From Lachnospiraceae bacterium (GTDB lineage: Bacteria; Bacillota; Clostridia; Lachnospirales; Lachnospiraceae): 64,000 nucleotides of DNA. Below the pieces are notes generated by a model. That model was not told the origin of the DNA and did not search any database. It saw only the letters and a list, made by a program, of their open reading frames with translations. This document shows, piece after piece, positions 52,028-61,688 of the stretch. The stretch is from positions 2,887,501-2,951,500 of the forward strand of contig CP107199.1 of NCBI GenBank assembly GCA_025758065.1, given 5' to 3'. Each line of letters opens with the position of its first letter. Position 1 is the first letter of the stretch. A program made the translations under genes and the position numbers.

Positions 52028-53347
52028 ATGAAGAAAGTGGTTAAGTTCGGAGGAAGTTCACTTGCAAATGCAAAGCAGTTTAAAAAAGTGGCTGACATCA
52101 TTAAAGCGGATAAGTCCAGAAGATATGTAGTTCCGTCTGCACCAGGCAAGCGCAATGACAAAGACGAAAAAGTAACCGATATGCTTTATGCATGCTATGA
52201 TGCAGTAGCAGAGGGACGTTCCTACAAGAAGATCCTTGATAAGATCAAAGAAAGATACAATGAGATCATTGACGGACTGGATCTGAACCTGAACCTGGAT
52301 CATGAATTTGATAAAATTGAAGAAAACTTCCTGGCAAAGGCAGGAAGAGATTACGCAGCTTCCAGAGGCGAATACTTAAACGGTATTGTTATGGCAAATT
52401 ATCTGGGATATGAATTTATTGATGCTGCAGAGGTTATTTTCTTTGATGATAATGGAAACTTTGAGGCAGATATTACTGATAAAGAGCTTTCTGAGCGTTT
52501 AGAGCATGTAGAGAGAGCTGTTATCCCCGGCTTTTACGGTTCCCGCCATGACGGCACTGTAAAGACCTTTTCCAGAGGTGGTTCTGATGTGACCGGCTCT
52601 ATCGTTGCAAAAGCGATCCATGCAGATATGTATGAGAACTGGACAGATGTTTCCGGATTTTTAGTAGCTGACCCAAGGATCATCAAGGATCCTGAGGTTA
52701 TTGAAACCATCACTTATAAAGAACTTCGTGAACTGGCTTACATGGGCGCAAGTGTTCTTCACGAAGATGCTATTTTCCCGGTACGCAAGGAAGGTATCCC
52801 CATCAATATCCGCAATACCAACCGCCCGGAGGATAAGGGAACGCTGATCGTAGAGACCACCTGCCGCAAGCCGCGTCATACCATTACAGGTATTGCAGGT
52901 AAGAAGGGATTCTGCTCCATCAACATTGAAAAGGCAATGATGAATTCTGAGGTTGGTTTTGGGAGAAGAGTTTTAAGCGTATTTGAAAAATACGGTATTA
53001 ATTTTGAACATATGCCATCTGGCATTGATACTATGACTATTTTTGTCCATCAGTCTGAGTTTGAGGCTTATGAGCAGTCTGTAGTAGCAGGTATCCACAG
53101 AGCTGTAGAGCCGGATACCGTAGAACTGGAATCTGATCTGGCGCTGATCGCAGTAGTGGGAAGAGGAATGCGTTCCAACAGAGGCACTGCAGGCCGCATC
53201 TTCTCTGCACTGGCACATGCAAGAGTTAATGTAAAAATGATTGATCAGGGATCTAGTGAATGGAATATCATCATTGGTGTTAAGAACGCTGATTTTGAAA
53301 CTGCTATTAAGGCAATCTATGATATTTTCATTACTGTAGATTTATAA
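52028..53347 (+). CDS. lysC: Aspartate kinase
   Basis: 439 residues. N-terminal KFGGSSLANA, the catalytic FSRGGSDVTGSIVAKA, and two ACT domains in the C-terminal part (about 300-439; VGFGRRVLSVFEKYGINFEH and VVGRGMRSNRGTAGRIFSA). First step of lysine, threonine and methionine synthesis, feedback-regulated through the ACT domains. Start ATG 52028 follows GGGAGAT with 8 bases spacing; an upstream in-frame ATG at 51995 lacks a site. Which amino acid inhibits it cannot be told. Confidence 0.92.
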   Translation: MKKVVKFGGSSLANAKQFKKVADIIKADKSRRYVVPSAPGKRNDKDEKVTDMLYACYDAVAEGRSYKKILDKIKERYNEIIDGLDLNLNLDHEFDKIEENFLAKAGRDYAASRGEYLNGIVMANYLGYEFIDAAEVIFFDDNGNFEADITDKELSERLEHVERAVIPGFYGSRHDGTVKTFSRGGSDVTGSIVAKAIHADMYENWTDVSGFLVADPRIIKDPEVIETITYKELRELAYMGASVLHEDAIFPVRKEGIPINIRNTNRPEDKGTLIVETTCRKPRHTITGIAGKKGFCSINIEKAMMNSEVGFGRRVLSVFEKYGINFEHMPSGIDTMTIFVHQSEFEAYEQSVVAGIHRAVEPDTVELESDLALIAVVGRGMRSNRGTAGRIFSALAHARVNVKMIDQGSSEWNIIIGVKNADFETAIKAIYDIFITVDL

Positions 53348-53393
53348 AAAGTTCAGTAAAATGATACAGGTTCCGTAGGATAAAGACATTATA

Positions 53394-53417
53394 AAAGCAG
53401 GGATTCCCCTGCTTTTT
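53394..53417 (+). terminator. Rho-independent terminator after lysC
   Basis: AAAGCAGGG pairs with CCCTGCTTTTT. Confidence 0.85.
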
Positions 53418-53469
53418 CTGTTTTATTTTTTCTTTTCCCCCGACATCTTCCTTTGTAAATATCTGGAAG

Positions 53470-53498
53470 TTGTAGAATAATTGGGAATATGATATGAT
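53470..53498 (+). promoter_or_regulatory. Possible promoter of the cobalamin operon
   Basis: TTGTAG at 53470-53475, 17-base spacer, TATGAT at 53493-53498. Two repeats lie between it and cbiD. Confidence 0.4.
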
Positions 53499-53711
53499 GA
53501 TGTAAGTGTCAAAAGTATAAATTGCGTTTGTGCTCGCACAAATAAGCAATTTATGCTTATTGACACGCCGAACACCGAAAACGAAATAAAATGGTGTGAA
53601 CACGCCATTTTATGGGAGTTTGAGGTGTTCGAGGATTGCGGGAATTGCATAGCAATGGAGCAATCCAGTTACATCAGTGAGTGGCAAAATTTACTTTTGA
53701 CACTCACATCA
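53496..53711. repeat. Palindromic repeat family D
   Basis: About 216 bp with inverted ends GATGTAAGTGTCAAAAGTA / TACTTTTGACACTCACATC and inner hairpins, such as ATAAAATGGTGTG/ACGCCATTTTAT and CGAACACC/GGTGTTCG. A relic of one end (GATGTGAGTGTCAAAG) is at 63140-63155 before the second CobU-like gene. Confidence 0.7.
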
Positions 53712-53926
53712 TATAATGTTGGGGTCAAAAGGTATTTTGACCCCTCTGATACCGAATTGCTACGTGCTTTGCACTCCCGCAATTCTAAAAACATTCGTAA
53801 TCCGCTCATTTTTCTTCAAAAAATGGCTCCTTACTCATGTTTTTGGCGGGTCCCAAGTTCAAAAATCCTCCTGCAAGCAAGCTTGCATCGGATTTATGAC
53901 CTTTTGACCCTGGTATCATCATATGA
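53710..53926. repeat. MITE-like repeat M1, copy 2
   Basis: Nearly identical to 11519-11735, same orientation. It directly follows the family D repeat and ends about 85 bases before cbiD. No cobalamin riboswitch could be recognised in the remaining leader. Confidence 0.85.
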
Positions 53927-54012
53927 TACCACAAGAGGATTTTTAAGCTTGTGAGTCTGGAAAGTGCAAACGATCTGGTATCACAGACATTCAAAGATGT
54001 GCAGGTATTTAC

Positions 54013-55206
54013 ATGGAAGAAATGTATGTATATAAAAATCAGCAAAAGTTAAGATGGGGATATACTACAGGCACCTGTGGGACGGCAGCTTCTATGGCAG
54101 CGGCTTTTATGCTTTTTGGACAGAAACGTGTGAGCCATGTTAAGGTTTCTACGCCTAAGGGTATTGATCTGGATCTGGAGATCGAGGAGACCCGTTTTAC
54201 AAAGGAACAGGCGGTATGTGCTGTGCGAAAGGACTCCGGGGATGATCCGGATGTGACTAACGGAATTGCAGTCTATTCCAGAGTATCTTTCAGAAATGAT
54301 AAACAGGAGACAGAAGGTTATATCTGGGAAAATGGAGGTCTTTGCCTTCGGCTTACAGCAGGAGAAGGTGTTGGCACAGTTACAAAACCGGGACTGGCCT
54401 GTGAGGTAGGGAAACCTGCCATTAATCCTGTACCAAGGGAAATGATATTTACCCATGTGGAAAAAGTATGCAGACAATATGGATTTCAGGGAAGTCTTAA
54501 CATTGAAATATTTATCCCTCAGGGAGCGGAAATAAGCAAAAAGACCTTTAATCCCCGTATGGGCATCAAAGGCGGTATTTCCCTTTTAGGGACTAGCGGT
54601 ATGGTAGAGCCTATGAGTGAGAAAGCACTGACAGATACCATCCGTCTGGAGCTGCACCAGAAGCATATAGCTGGTCTGAAAAGCGTGATTTTGACACCTG
54701 GAAATTATGGGGAAAGTTTTTTAAGGGATGAACTGGATGTAAATCTGGATTATGCTGTAAAATGCAGCAATTATATTGGTGAATCCCTGGATATGGCAGT
54801 GCAGGAAAATATAGAAGAAGTATTGTTAGTAGGCCACGGGGGAAAGCTGATCAAGCTGGCTGCCGGTGTGATGAATACCCATTCCTCTGTAGCAGACGGA
54901 AGAATGGAAACCCTGGCAGCCTGGGGCGGTGCCTGTGGTGCAGGTGAAAAGCTGATCCGGGAGATTTTAGAGTCTGTTACAGTGGATCAGGGACTTAAAC
55001 TTTTAGAAACAGTGCCGGGACTTCGTGAAAAAGTTATGGAGCAGGTGGTAAGACGGGCCTGGGAACATATGGCACTGCGTGCAGGGGAGTCTATGAAGAC
55101 AGAATGTATTTTGTTTACCAATGAAAGAGGGATTCTGGGAATGTCTCCTGGTGCCAGGGATATGTTAAAAAGGATACTGGCCCAGGATATGACGAAGCTG
55201 GACTGA
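54013..55206 (+). CDS. cbiD: Cobalt-precorrin-5B (C1)-methyltransferase
   Basis: 397 residues. Begins LRWGYTTGTCGTAASMAA, the CbiD signature, followed by GDDPDVTNG and GEGVGTVTKPGL, then LVGHGGKLIKLAAGVMNTHS. CbiD methylates C1 during ring contraction in the anaerobic B12 pathway. First gene of the operon in this window. Start is 54013 or the ATG 9 bases later; the ribosome site is weak. It is preceded by two repeats. The symbol cbi indicates the cobalt-early route. Confidence 0.93.
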   Translation: MEEMYVYKNQQKLRWGYTTGTCGTAASMAAAFMLFGQKRVSHVKVSTPKGIDLDLEIEETRFTKEQAVCAVRKDSGDDPDVTNGIAVYSRVSFRNDKQETEGYIWENGGLCLRLTAGEGVGTVTKPGLACEVGKPAINPVPREMIFTHVEKVCRQYGFQGSLNIEIFIPQGAEISKKTFNPRMGIKGGISLLGTSGMVEPMSEKALTDTIRLELHQKHIAGLKSVILTPGNYGESFLRDELDVNLDYAVKCSNYIGESLDMAVQENIEEVLLVGHGGKLIKLAAGVMNTHSSVADGRMETLAAWGGACGAGEKLIREILESVTVDQGLKLLETVPGLREKVMEQVVRRAWEHMALRAGESMKTECILFTNERGILGMSPGARDMLKRILAQDMTKLD

Positions 55207-55256
55207 TAAAGCAGAGTGGGAAGCAGGCAAAAGCAGATTACGGAAAGGAAGAGAAT

Positions 55257-56879
55257 ATGGTACATATCGTAGGTGCAGGTCCGGGTGCAGAGGATCTGAT
55301 CACAGTAAGGGGACTGAAATTTTTAAAACAGGCGGACATTGTTATTTATGCAGGTTCCCTGGTTAATCCGGGTCTGTTAAAAGAGACAAAACAGGATGCC
55401 ATGATCTATGACAGTGCAAAAATGACCTTAGAGCAGGTTATGGAGGTTATAGAACAGGCATGGAAGGAGCATAAAGAAGTGGTCCGCCTGCATACAGGAG
55501 ATCCATGCATTTACGGAGCTATCAGAGAGCAGATGGATGCTATGGACAAGTCCGGGATCAAGTATGATATCTGTCCGGGAGTCAGTTCTTTTTGCGGCAC
55601 GGCAGCAGCTTTACAGATGGAATACACTCTTCCGGGAATATCCCAGAGCGTGGTCATTACCCGGATGGCAGGAAGGACACCTGTGCCGGAAAGAGAGAGC
55701 ATCCGCCAGTTTGCTTCTCACCAGGCAACGATGGTGGTCTTTTTAAGTACAGGCATGTTAAAAGAATTGTCAGAGGAATTAATGGCAGGTGGTTACCCGT
55801 CAGATACACCGGCAGCTATTGTATACAAGGCTACCTGGCCGGAAGAAAAAACGGTACGCACAACCGTAGCTGGGCTTGCAGAAGCAGCAGAGCGGGAGAA
55901 TATTACAAAAACAGCCCTGATCGTAGTAGGAAATGCAGTGGCACAAAATGGTTACGACAGGTCAAAACTGTATGATCCGGGATTTACAACACAGTTCCGT
56001 ATGGCAGAAAACTCCCACAGCGGGAAAATGGCTTCGGCTGTGCCGGAAACGATGGTGCCGGAAACAAGCATGCCTGTCAGGGCAGATAAAGACGCACAAA
56101 AGAGTGAAAAGACAGGCGCAGAAGAAGAAAAAACAATATTAGGAAAACTGTACGTAGCAGGTATAGGGCCGGGTTCTTTGGATGGAATGACAAAAGAGGC
56201 CTTTAAAGCAATTGGAGACTGTCAGGTGATCGCCGGTTATACGGTATATGCAGATCTTGTAAAGCCATATTTTCCAGATAAAGAGTATCTCATCACTCCT
56301 ATGACAAAAGAGGAAGCACGGTGCCGTATGGCTTTTGAATGTTGTATGAAGGGCAAAGATACAGCCATGATCTGCAGCGGGGACAGCGGTGTTTACGGTA
56401 TGGCAGGTCTGATCCTGGAGCTGTCTGCGCAGTATCCGGGAGTGGAGATCAAAATCATACCAGGGGTTACAGCTGCCTGTGCCGGTGCTGCCGGTCTTGG
56501 AGCACCTTTGACCCATGATTTTGCAGTGGTCAGCTTAAGTGACCGTTTAACCCCTATAGAAATGATATGGGAGCGCATAGAAAAGGCGGCTCAGGCAGAC
56601 TTTGTCATCTGCCTGTACAACCCCCGCAGTAAAGGCAGACCGGACTATTTAAAAGAAGCCTGTGAGCGTATCATGAAATACCGTCCGCCGGAGACAGTCT
56701 GCGGTGTGGCTTCCAGCATTGGAAGAGATGGGGAAGAGATGAAGGTGATGTCTTTAAAAGAACTGGCAGATTATCCGGCGGATATGTTTACGACTGTATT
56801 CATTGGAAAATCCAGCACTGTAAAGATCGGCAGATGGATGGTGACTCCACGAGGCTATCTGCAAAAAAAGGAGAAATAG
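55257..56879 (+). CDS. Fused CbiF-CbiH: precorrin-4 C11- and precorrin-3B C17-methyltransferases
   Basis: 540 residues with two tetrapyrrole methylase domains joined by a Ser/Thr/Glu-rich linker (about 250-295). The first (1-245) is CbiF/CobM: VHIVGAGPGAEDLITVRGLK, LHTGDPCIYGAI, PGVSSFCGTAAALQ. The second (297-535) is CbiH/CobJ: YVAGIGPGSLDGMT, ICSGDSGVYGMAGL, PGVTAACAGAAGLG and LYNPRSKGRPDYL. The reactions are consecutive ring methylations. AAAGGAAGAG precedes ATG 55257. It starts 50 bases after cbiD. Confidence 0.9.
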   Translation: MVHIVGAGPGAEDLITVRGLKFLKQADIVIYAGSLVNPGLLKETKQDAMIYDSAKMTLEQVMEVIEQAWKEHKEVVRLHTGDPCIYGAIREQMDAMDKSGIKYDICPGVSSFCGTAAALQMEYTLPGISQSVVITRMAGRTPVPERESIRQFASHQATMVVFLSTGMLKELSEELMAGGYPSDTPAAIVYKATWPEEKTVRTTVAGLAEAAERENITKTALIVVGNAVAQNGYDRSKLYDPGFTTQFRMAENSHSGKMASAVPETMVPETSMPVRADKDAQKSEKTGAEEEKTILGKLYVAGIGPGSLDGMTKEAFKAIGDCQVIAGYTVYADLVKPYFPDKEYLITPMTKEEARCRMAFECCMKGKDTAMICSGDSGVYGMAGLILELSAQYPGVEIKIIPGVTAACAGAAGLGAPLTHDFAVVSLSDRLTPIEMIWERIEKAAQADFVICLYNPRSKGRPDYLKEACERIMKYRPPETVCGVASSIGRDGEEMKVMSLKELADYPADMFTTVFIGKSSTVKIGRWMVTPRGYLQKKEK

Positions 56880-56880
56880 C

Positions 56881-57690
56881 ATGACCGGAAAACATGTGAT
56901 CCTCTTTGCAGGGACTACAGAGGGACGGGTACTGGCTAACTGGCTGGATGACCAGCCTGGCATTACCGGTACTGTTTGCGTGGCAACAGAATATGGGGCA
57001 GAGCTTTTGACAGAGGAGATGCCATTAAAGCATTTAAAGGTACACTGCGGCCGTCTGGATGAAGACGAAATAGAAGCCTTCCTGAAAAAAAACGGAACAC
57101 ATCTTGTGATAGATGCAACACATCCCTACGCCCAGGTGGTCACAGCCAATATCCGGAAAGCCTGTGAAAAATTCCCCCACATCTGCCTGCTGCGCTGCCT
57201 GCGAAAAGAAAGTGCAAACATGACGGAGAATGATAGAAGCGGTAAAAACAATATTGTCCATGTGAAAGATACAGAAGAAGCAGTCAGGTATCTTTGGGAA
57301 AAAGAAGGAAATATCCTTCTTACTACAGGAAGTAAGGAGCTGGCTTTGTGGCAGGAGCTTCCAAAACATGGAGAACGCATTTTTACAAGAGTTCTTCCTG
57401 TGGAAGCTTCCATTCGTATCTGCCGGGAGCTGGGATATGGCGGAAGGCATATTATTGCAATGCAGGGCCCGTTTTCAGAAGAAATGAATTATGTGCAGTT
57501 AAAGGAATTTCATTGTTCTTACATGGTAACAAAAGACGGGGGAGATACCGGCGGCTTTAAAGAAAAGATACAGGCTGCAAAAAGGGCTGGTGCCACAGCA
57601 GTTATAATAGACAGGCCTAAAGATAGGGGAATGTCCCTGGAGCAGATAAAGGAAGCGGTAAAGGAGTGGATGGAAGATGGCTCAGAATGA
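56881..57690 (+). CDS. cbiJ: Cobalt-precorrin-6A reductase
   Basis: 269 residues. N-terminal ILFAGTTEGRVLANWL, VIDATHPYAQVVTANIRKAC and ILLTTGSKELALWQEL are the CobK/CbiJ pattern; it reduces the macrocycle with NAD(P)H. Starts 1 base after the previous stop and overlaps cbiET by 14 bases, so it is translationally coupled. Confidence 0.9.
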   Translation: MTGKHVILFAGTTEGRVLANWLDDQPGITGTVCVATEYGAELLTEEMPLKHLKVHCGRLDEDEIEAFLKKNGTHLVIDATHPYAQVVTANIRKACEKFPHICLLRCLRKESANMTENDRSGKNNIVHVKDTEEAVRYLWEKEGNILLTTGSKELALWQELPKHGERIFTRVLPVEASIRICRELGYGGRHIIAMQGPFSEEMNYVQLKEFHCSYMVTKDGGDTGGFKEKIQAAKRAGATAVIIDRPKDRGMSLEQIKEAVKEWMEDGSE

Positions 57691-58993
57691 ATATAAAGAT
57701 AAAAACCCCATTATTTATCTTGCGGGGATCGGAATGGGAAGAGAAGACCAGCTGACCGGTGAGGTCTTAGACTGTTTAGACCGTGCCGATGCTGTAATGG
57801 GAGCCAGAAGGATGTTAGATGCAGCTGCACCATATACAGAAGGAAAAGCAGTGCTGGCTGCTTATAAGCCCAGTGAAATGGTGAACTGGCTTTCTTCTTT
57901 TCAATGGAATGAGGCAGTTTTAGTCCTTTCCGGGGATACAGGCTTTTACAGCGGTGCAGAAGCAGCTTCCAAAGCTTTCTTACAGGAAGGCTGGGAGGTA
58001 GAATATATCCCGGGAGTGTCCAGTCTTTCTTATTTCTGCGGAAGGCTGGGGCGCAGCTGGCAGAATATCCACTGTATCAGCAGCCATGGCCGCAGCTGCG
58101 ATGTAGTTGCCCATATCCGTCATTATGAAAACTGCTTTATCTTATTAGGAGGAAAGGGCAGTGTTTCTGCTCTTTGCAGGGAACTGGTAAGCAATGGACT
58201 TGGAAATGTAAAAATCTGGGCCGGGGAAAATTTCTCATATGAAACAGAACGTATTCTCTGTGAGGCTACACCAGCAGAATTGCTGATGGAAGAGGAGAGC
58301 CACCCCTTTGGAAGTCTTGCCTGCGTTCTTGCGAAAAATCCTCACGCAGAAGAGATGAGGATTTATCTCACGAAACGCCCGAAGGATGAGGATTTTATCC
58401 GGGGAAAGGTTCCTATGACTAAGGAAACCATCCGCCGGCTGTCTATAGAGAAGCTGTGCATCGGTAATCATAGTGTGTGCTATGATATTGGTGCAGGAAC
58501 AGGATCTGTATCTGTGGAAATAGGCCTGGAGATCCGCAGAAGCTGCAATGAAGGCAGTGTGTATGCTATTGAACGGGAACAGGAAGCTCTGGAATTGATC
58601 CGGGCCAATGTGCAAAAGTTCCATGGCAGCTGGGAAGATATCCACATTGTAGAAGGAGAGGCGCCAGAGGCCTTTGAGGGGCTTCCGGCACCTACACATG
58701 CATTTATAGGCGGAAGCAGCGGAAAGATGAAAGAGATCATTGGAACGTTGCTGGACCTAAACCCGTCAGTACGGATTGTGGCCAATGCTATTACTTTAGA
58801 AACGGTATCAGAGATCGTTGAATGTATGAAGGAATATGGTTTTGAAGATGGTGAGCTTCTGCAGATCCAGGCATCTCCTGTAAAGCAGCTTGGCAGCTAC
58901 CATATGCCAATGGCACAGAATCCGGTATATATTGCAGTGATGCAGCACCCGGCAAAAGATGATGTGGAGGAAATAGAGTGGCTGGATTCATGA
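57677..58993 (+). CDS. cobL: Fused CbiE-CbiT: precorrin-6Y C5,15-methyltransferase (decarboxylating)
   Basis: 438 residues. The CbiE half (about 10-215) has IYLAGIGMGREDQLTGEVLD and VLVLSGDTGFYSGAEAA, PGVSSLSYFCGRLG. The CbiT half (about 240-430) is a class I SAM methylase with CYDIGAGTGSVSVEIGL and AFIGGSSGKMKEII. Together they methylate C5 and C15 and remove the C12 side-chain carboxyl. Overlaps cbiJ by 14 bases and cbiA by 16 bases. Confidence 0.92.
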   Translation: MAQNEYKDKNPIIYLAGIGMGREDQLTGEVLDCLDRADAVMGARRMLDAAAPYTEGKAVLAAYKPSEMVNWLSSFQWNEAVLVLSGDTGFYSGAEAASKAFLQEGWEVEYIPGVSSLSYFCGRLGRSWQNIHCISSHGRSCDVVAHIRHYENCFILLGGKGSVSALCRELVSNGLGNVKIWAGENFSYETERILCEATPAELLMEEESHPFGSLACVLAKNPHAEEMRIYLTKRPKDEDFIRGKVPMTKETIRRLSIEKLCIGNHSVCYDIGAGTGSVSVEIGLEIRRSCNEGSVYAIEREQEALELIRANVQKFHGSWEDIHIVEGEAPEAFEGLPAPTHAFIGGSSGKMKEIIGTLLDLNPSVRIVANAITLETVSEIVECMKEYGFEDGELLQIQASPVKQLGSYHMPMAQNPVYIAVMQHPAKDDVEEIEWLDS

Positions 58994-60417
58994 TCGCAGC
59001 TCCAAGAAGCGGCAGCGGAAAGACTATGGTCACCTGTGGTATTCTGGAGCTTTTAAAACGAAAACAGAAAAATCCATTTTCTTATAAATGCGGACCGGAT
59101 TATATTGACGGGCTGTTCCACCGGAAGGTGCTGGGGATTGAAGGAGGAAACCTGGACAGTTTCTTTGAAAGGCCGGAAGACATGAGAAAAAAACTCATGA
59201 ATATATCAAAAGATCATTTTCCTGTAATAGAAGGCGTAATGGGATATTTTGATGGTCTTGGAGGAGACACCACAGCAGCCAGTTCCTGGGAAGTGGCAGA
59301 TATTTTAGACCTTCCGGTAGTGCTGGTGGTGGATGCAAAAGGAGCCAGCCTTTCTCTGGCAGCGCTGATCAAAGGTTTTCAGGCCTTTAAAGGAGAGGCC
59401 CGGTCTTTTCAGGGGGATAAAAATGGAAATCACATCCAGGCAGTTATCTTAAACCGGATCTCTCCCATGCTGTATCCACGGATAAAAGCAGTGATCGAAA
59501 AAGAAACAGGTATTCTGGTAGCAGGATATGTGCCTGAGCTGGATTTCTGGCAGGTAGGAAGCCGCCATTTAGGACTGGTGCTTCCTGGGGAGATCGAAAA
59601 CCTTCAGGGCCAGATCAGACAGCTGGGGGATTGCCTGGAAAAGACGCTGGATGTAGATAAACTATTCAGTCTGGGAGAAAGTGCAAAGCCTCTGGAGCCT
59701 GAGATGGTGGCAGCTGGTTGTCCTGGCCAGGATCGTGAAGCTGAAGAAAACCCATATCCTAAGCCTCATATCCGACTTGGCATTGCCTGGGATGAAGCTT
59801 TCTGCTTCTACTATCGGGATAATCTGGAATTTTTGGAAAAGCAGGGAGCTGAGATCCTTCGGTTCAGTCCTGTTCATGACAAGCATCTGCCGGAAGATCT
59901 GGATGGCCTTCTCCTTGGAGGCGGTTATCCGGAACTTTATGGAAAGGCTCTTGAAGAAAATAAGACTATGAGAAATGAGATCCGCCGGAAAGCAGAAGAA
60001 GATATGCCTGTTCTGGCAGAGTGTGGCGGTTATCTTTATCTTTTAAAAGAGCTGGAAGATGAAAATGGAACTGGTTATGAGATGGCAGGCGTATTTTCAG
60101 GAAAAGGTTTCAAAAAAGGAAAAAATTCCCATTTCGGTTATATTACAGTGGAAACAGAAAGTGACAGCCTGTATTTAAAAGCAGGAGAAAGAATCAAAGG
60201 CCATGAATTCCATTATTGGGAAAGTACCCAGGACGAAAATGAACTGAAGATGCAGGCCCAAAAGCCTACAGGAAAGCGAGGATGGCCCTGTGTGACCATA
60301 AAAAATCAGGTAATGGCCGGTTTTCCGCATCTGTACTATCCTTCCATGGAAGGCTTTGGAAAACGGTTTATCCAGGCATGTGATACCTACAGAAAGAAAA
60401 GAGAGAGGCAGCATTAA
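58978..60417 (+). CDS. cbiA: Cobyrinate a,c-diamide synthase
   Basis: 479 residues from GTG 58978, with GGAGG 7 bases upstream inside the previous gene. N-terminal P-loop-like domain (AAPRSGSGKTMVTCGIL), PDYIDGLFHRKVLG, and a C-terminal glutaminase domain with LLLGGGYPELYG and AECGGYLYLLKEL (Cys about 346). Amidates the a and c carboxylates using glutamine and ATP. An ATG at 58990 is a second candidate. The stop is 1 base before cobT. Confidence 0.93.
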   Translation: MAGFMIAAPRSGSGKTMVTCGILELLKRKQKNPFSYKCGPDYIDGLFHRKVLGIEGGNLDSFFERPEDMRKKLMNISKDHFPVIEGVMGYFDGLGGDTTAASSWEVADILDLPVVLVVDAKGASLSLAALIKGFQAFKGEARSFQGDKNGNHIQAVILNRISPMLYPRIKAVIEKETGILVAGYVPELDFWQVGSRHLGLVLPGEIENLQGQIRQLGDCLEKTLDVDKLFSLGESAKPLEPEMVAAGCPGQDREAEENPYPKPHIRLGIAWDEAFCFYYRDNLEFLEKQGAEILRFSPVHDKHLPEDLDGLLLGGGYPELYGKALEENKTMRNEIRRKAEEDMPVLAECGGYLYLLKELEDENGTGYEMAGVFSGKGFKKGKNSHFGYITVETESDSLYLKAGERIKGHEFHYWESTQDENELKMQAQKPTGKRGWPCVTIKNQVMAGFPHLYYPSMEGFGKRFIQACDTYRKKRERQH

Positions 60418-60418
60418 A

Positions 60419-61525
60419 ATGAACCAGAAACAGACAGTTTCCCTGGAAATTGTGTTAAAAGGAATAACTACCACAGATAAAGAAGCGGTAACGGCAGCAA
60501 AGGCTCACTGGGACCGTGTGGCAAAGCCATTAAACAGCTTAGGCGTGTTAGAAGAGGATATATGCCGCATTGCAGGTGTGAAAAGGCGGGAAGGATTTTC
60601 CCTTGATAAAAAGTGTATTGTGATCATGTGCGCGGACAACGGGATCGTAGAAGAAGGCGTGACCCAGACAGGACAGGAAGTAACAGCAGCTGTTGCCAAA
60701 AATATGGCGGCCAGGCGTTCCTGCGTCTGCCTGATGGCGGCCTGCGCAGGAGCAGAGGTCCTTCCTGTAGACGTTGGAATCGCCGCTAATATGTCAGAGA
60801 CCGGTATTTTAGACCGTAAGATTGCCTGGGGGACCAGGGATTTCTTAAAAGAATCAGCCATGACCAGGGAAGATACTGTGAAAGCATTGGAAGTGGGGAT
60901 CGAAGCAGCCGGGATTTTATATGAAAAGGGTTGTGATCTGGCAGGAACAGGAGAAATGGGTATTGGAAATACCACTACATCCAGTGCTGTGATCTCTGTA
61001 CTTACAGGTCTGGATCCGGAAACGGTAACAGGCAAAGGCGCAGGCTTGGATAATGCCGGTCTTAAACGGAAAATAGAGGTTATTAAAGAAGGAATCCGTA
61101 TCCACAAACCGGATCCGTCAGATGGGATCGATGTTTTATCAAAAGTAGGCGGACTGGATCTGGCAGCACTGGCAGGTTTTTATCTTGGCTGTGCCTATTG
61201 GCGGATCCCGGTAGTCCTGGACGGTCTTATTACCGGTGCGGCGGCACTGGCAGCAGTAAAGATATGTCCGGAGGTAGCCGGTTATCTGCTGGCATCCCAC
61301 GTATCTGCGGAACCGGCAGGACAGGCAGTTTTATCCTGTCTTGGCTTAAAGGCTGCGATTCAGGCTGGAATGTGTCTGGGGGAAGGAACAGGGGCAGCTG
61401 CGTTCTTTCCTATGCTGGATATGGCCCTTACTGTTTACAGCAAAATGGATACCTTCCAGGATATAAAGGTAAAACCATATTGCCATTTTGAGGAAGATGT
61501 ACTCTCGGAATCTTTTTGTACTTGA
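60419..61525 (+). CDS. cobT: Nicotinate-nucleotide-dimethylbenzimidazole phosphoribosyltransferase
   Basis: 368 residues from ATG 60419 (MNQKQTVSLEI), with GAGAGG upstream. Seen: HWDRVAKPLNSLGVLE, IVIMCADNGIVEEGVTQTGQ, GTGEMGIGNTTTSSAVISVL and the C-terminal GEGTGAAAFFPMLDMALTVY with the catalytic Glu in GEGTG. It makes alpha-ribazole phosphate, the lower-ligand precursor. The last residues (VLSESFCT) and the stop TGA lie inside the palindromic repeat starting at 61499, so the natural end near CHFEED has been altered. Confidence 0.93.
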   Translation: MNQKQTVSLEIVLKGITTTDKEAVTAAKAHWDRVAKPLNSLGVLEEDICRIAGVKRREGFSLDKKCIVIMCADNGIVEEGVTQTGQEVTAAVAKNMAARRSCVCLMAACAGAEVLPVDVGIAANMSETGILDRKIAWGTRDFLKESAMTREDTVKALEVGIEAAGILYEKGCDLAGTGEMGIGNTTTSSAVISVLTGLDPETVTGKGAGLDNAGLKRKIEVIKEGIRIHKPDPSDGIDVLSKVGGLDLAALAGFYLGCAYWRIPVVLDGLITGAAALAAVKICPEVAGYLLASHVSAEPAGQAVLSCLGLKAAIQAGMCLGEGTGAAAFFPMLDMALTVYSKMDTFQDIKVKPYCHFEEDVLSESFCT

Positions 61526-61656
61526 TTTTGCGAGAAGATTTTTTGTCAGTTGTACCCAAATTTCTGAGGCGTACGCGGTGCGTACGTTGATGAAATTCGG
61601 GTGCAACTGGCGGAAAATCGGCCGCAAAGGCAAGTGCAGAAAAGACTCCGAGAGTA
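61499..61656. repeat. Palindromic repeat family C, full copy
   Basis: 158 bp forming one long hairpin of about 67-base arms: GTACTCTCGGAATCTTTTTG ... and the complement of ... AAAGACTCCGAGAGTAC, with an inner stem CGTACG/CGTACG at the tip. Sits between cobT and cobU and encodes the end of CobT. Confidence 0.85.
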
Positions 61657-61688
61657 CATGAAGATAAAAACGAGGATAACGAATAGCT

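Noticed and set aside
53348..54012. Cobalamin riboswitch before cbiD
   Set aside because: Looked for the conserved core pattern; only repeats and a short unstructured leader were found.
61346..61633. Frames sharing AQLTKNLPAKSS-like peptide (also 62262-62522)
   Set aside because: The peptide is the translation of the family C repeat arms, not a gene.
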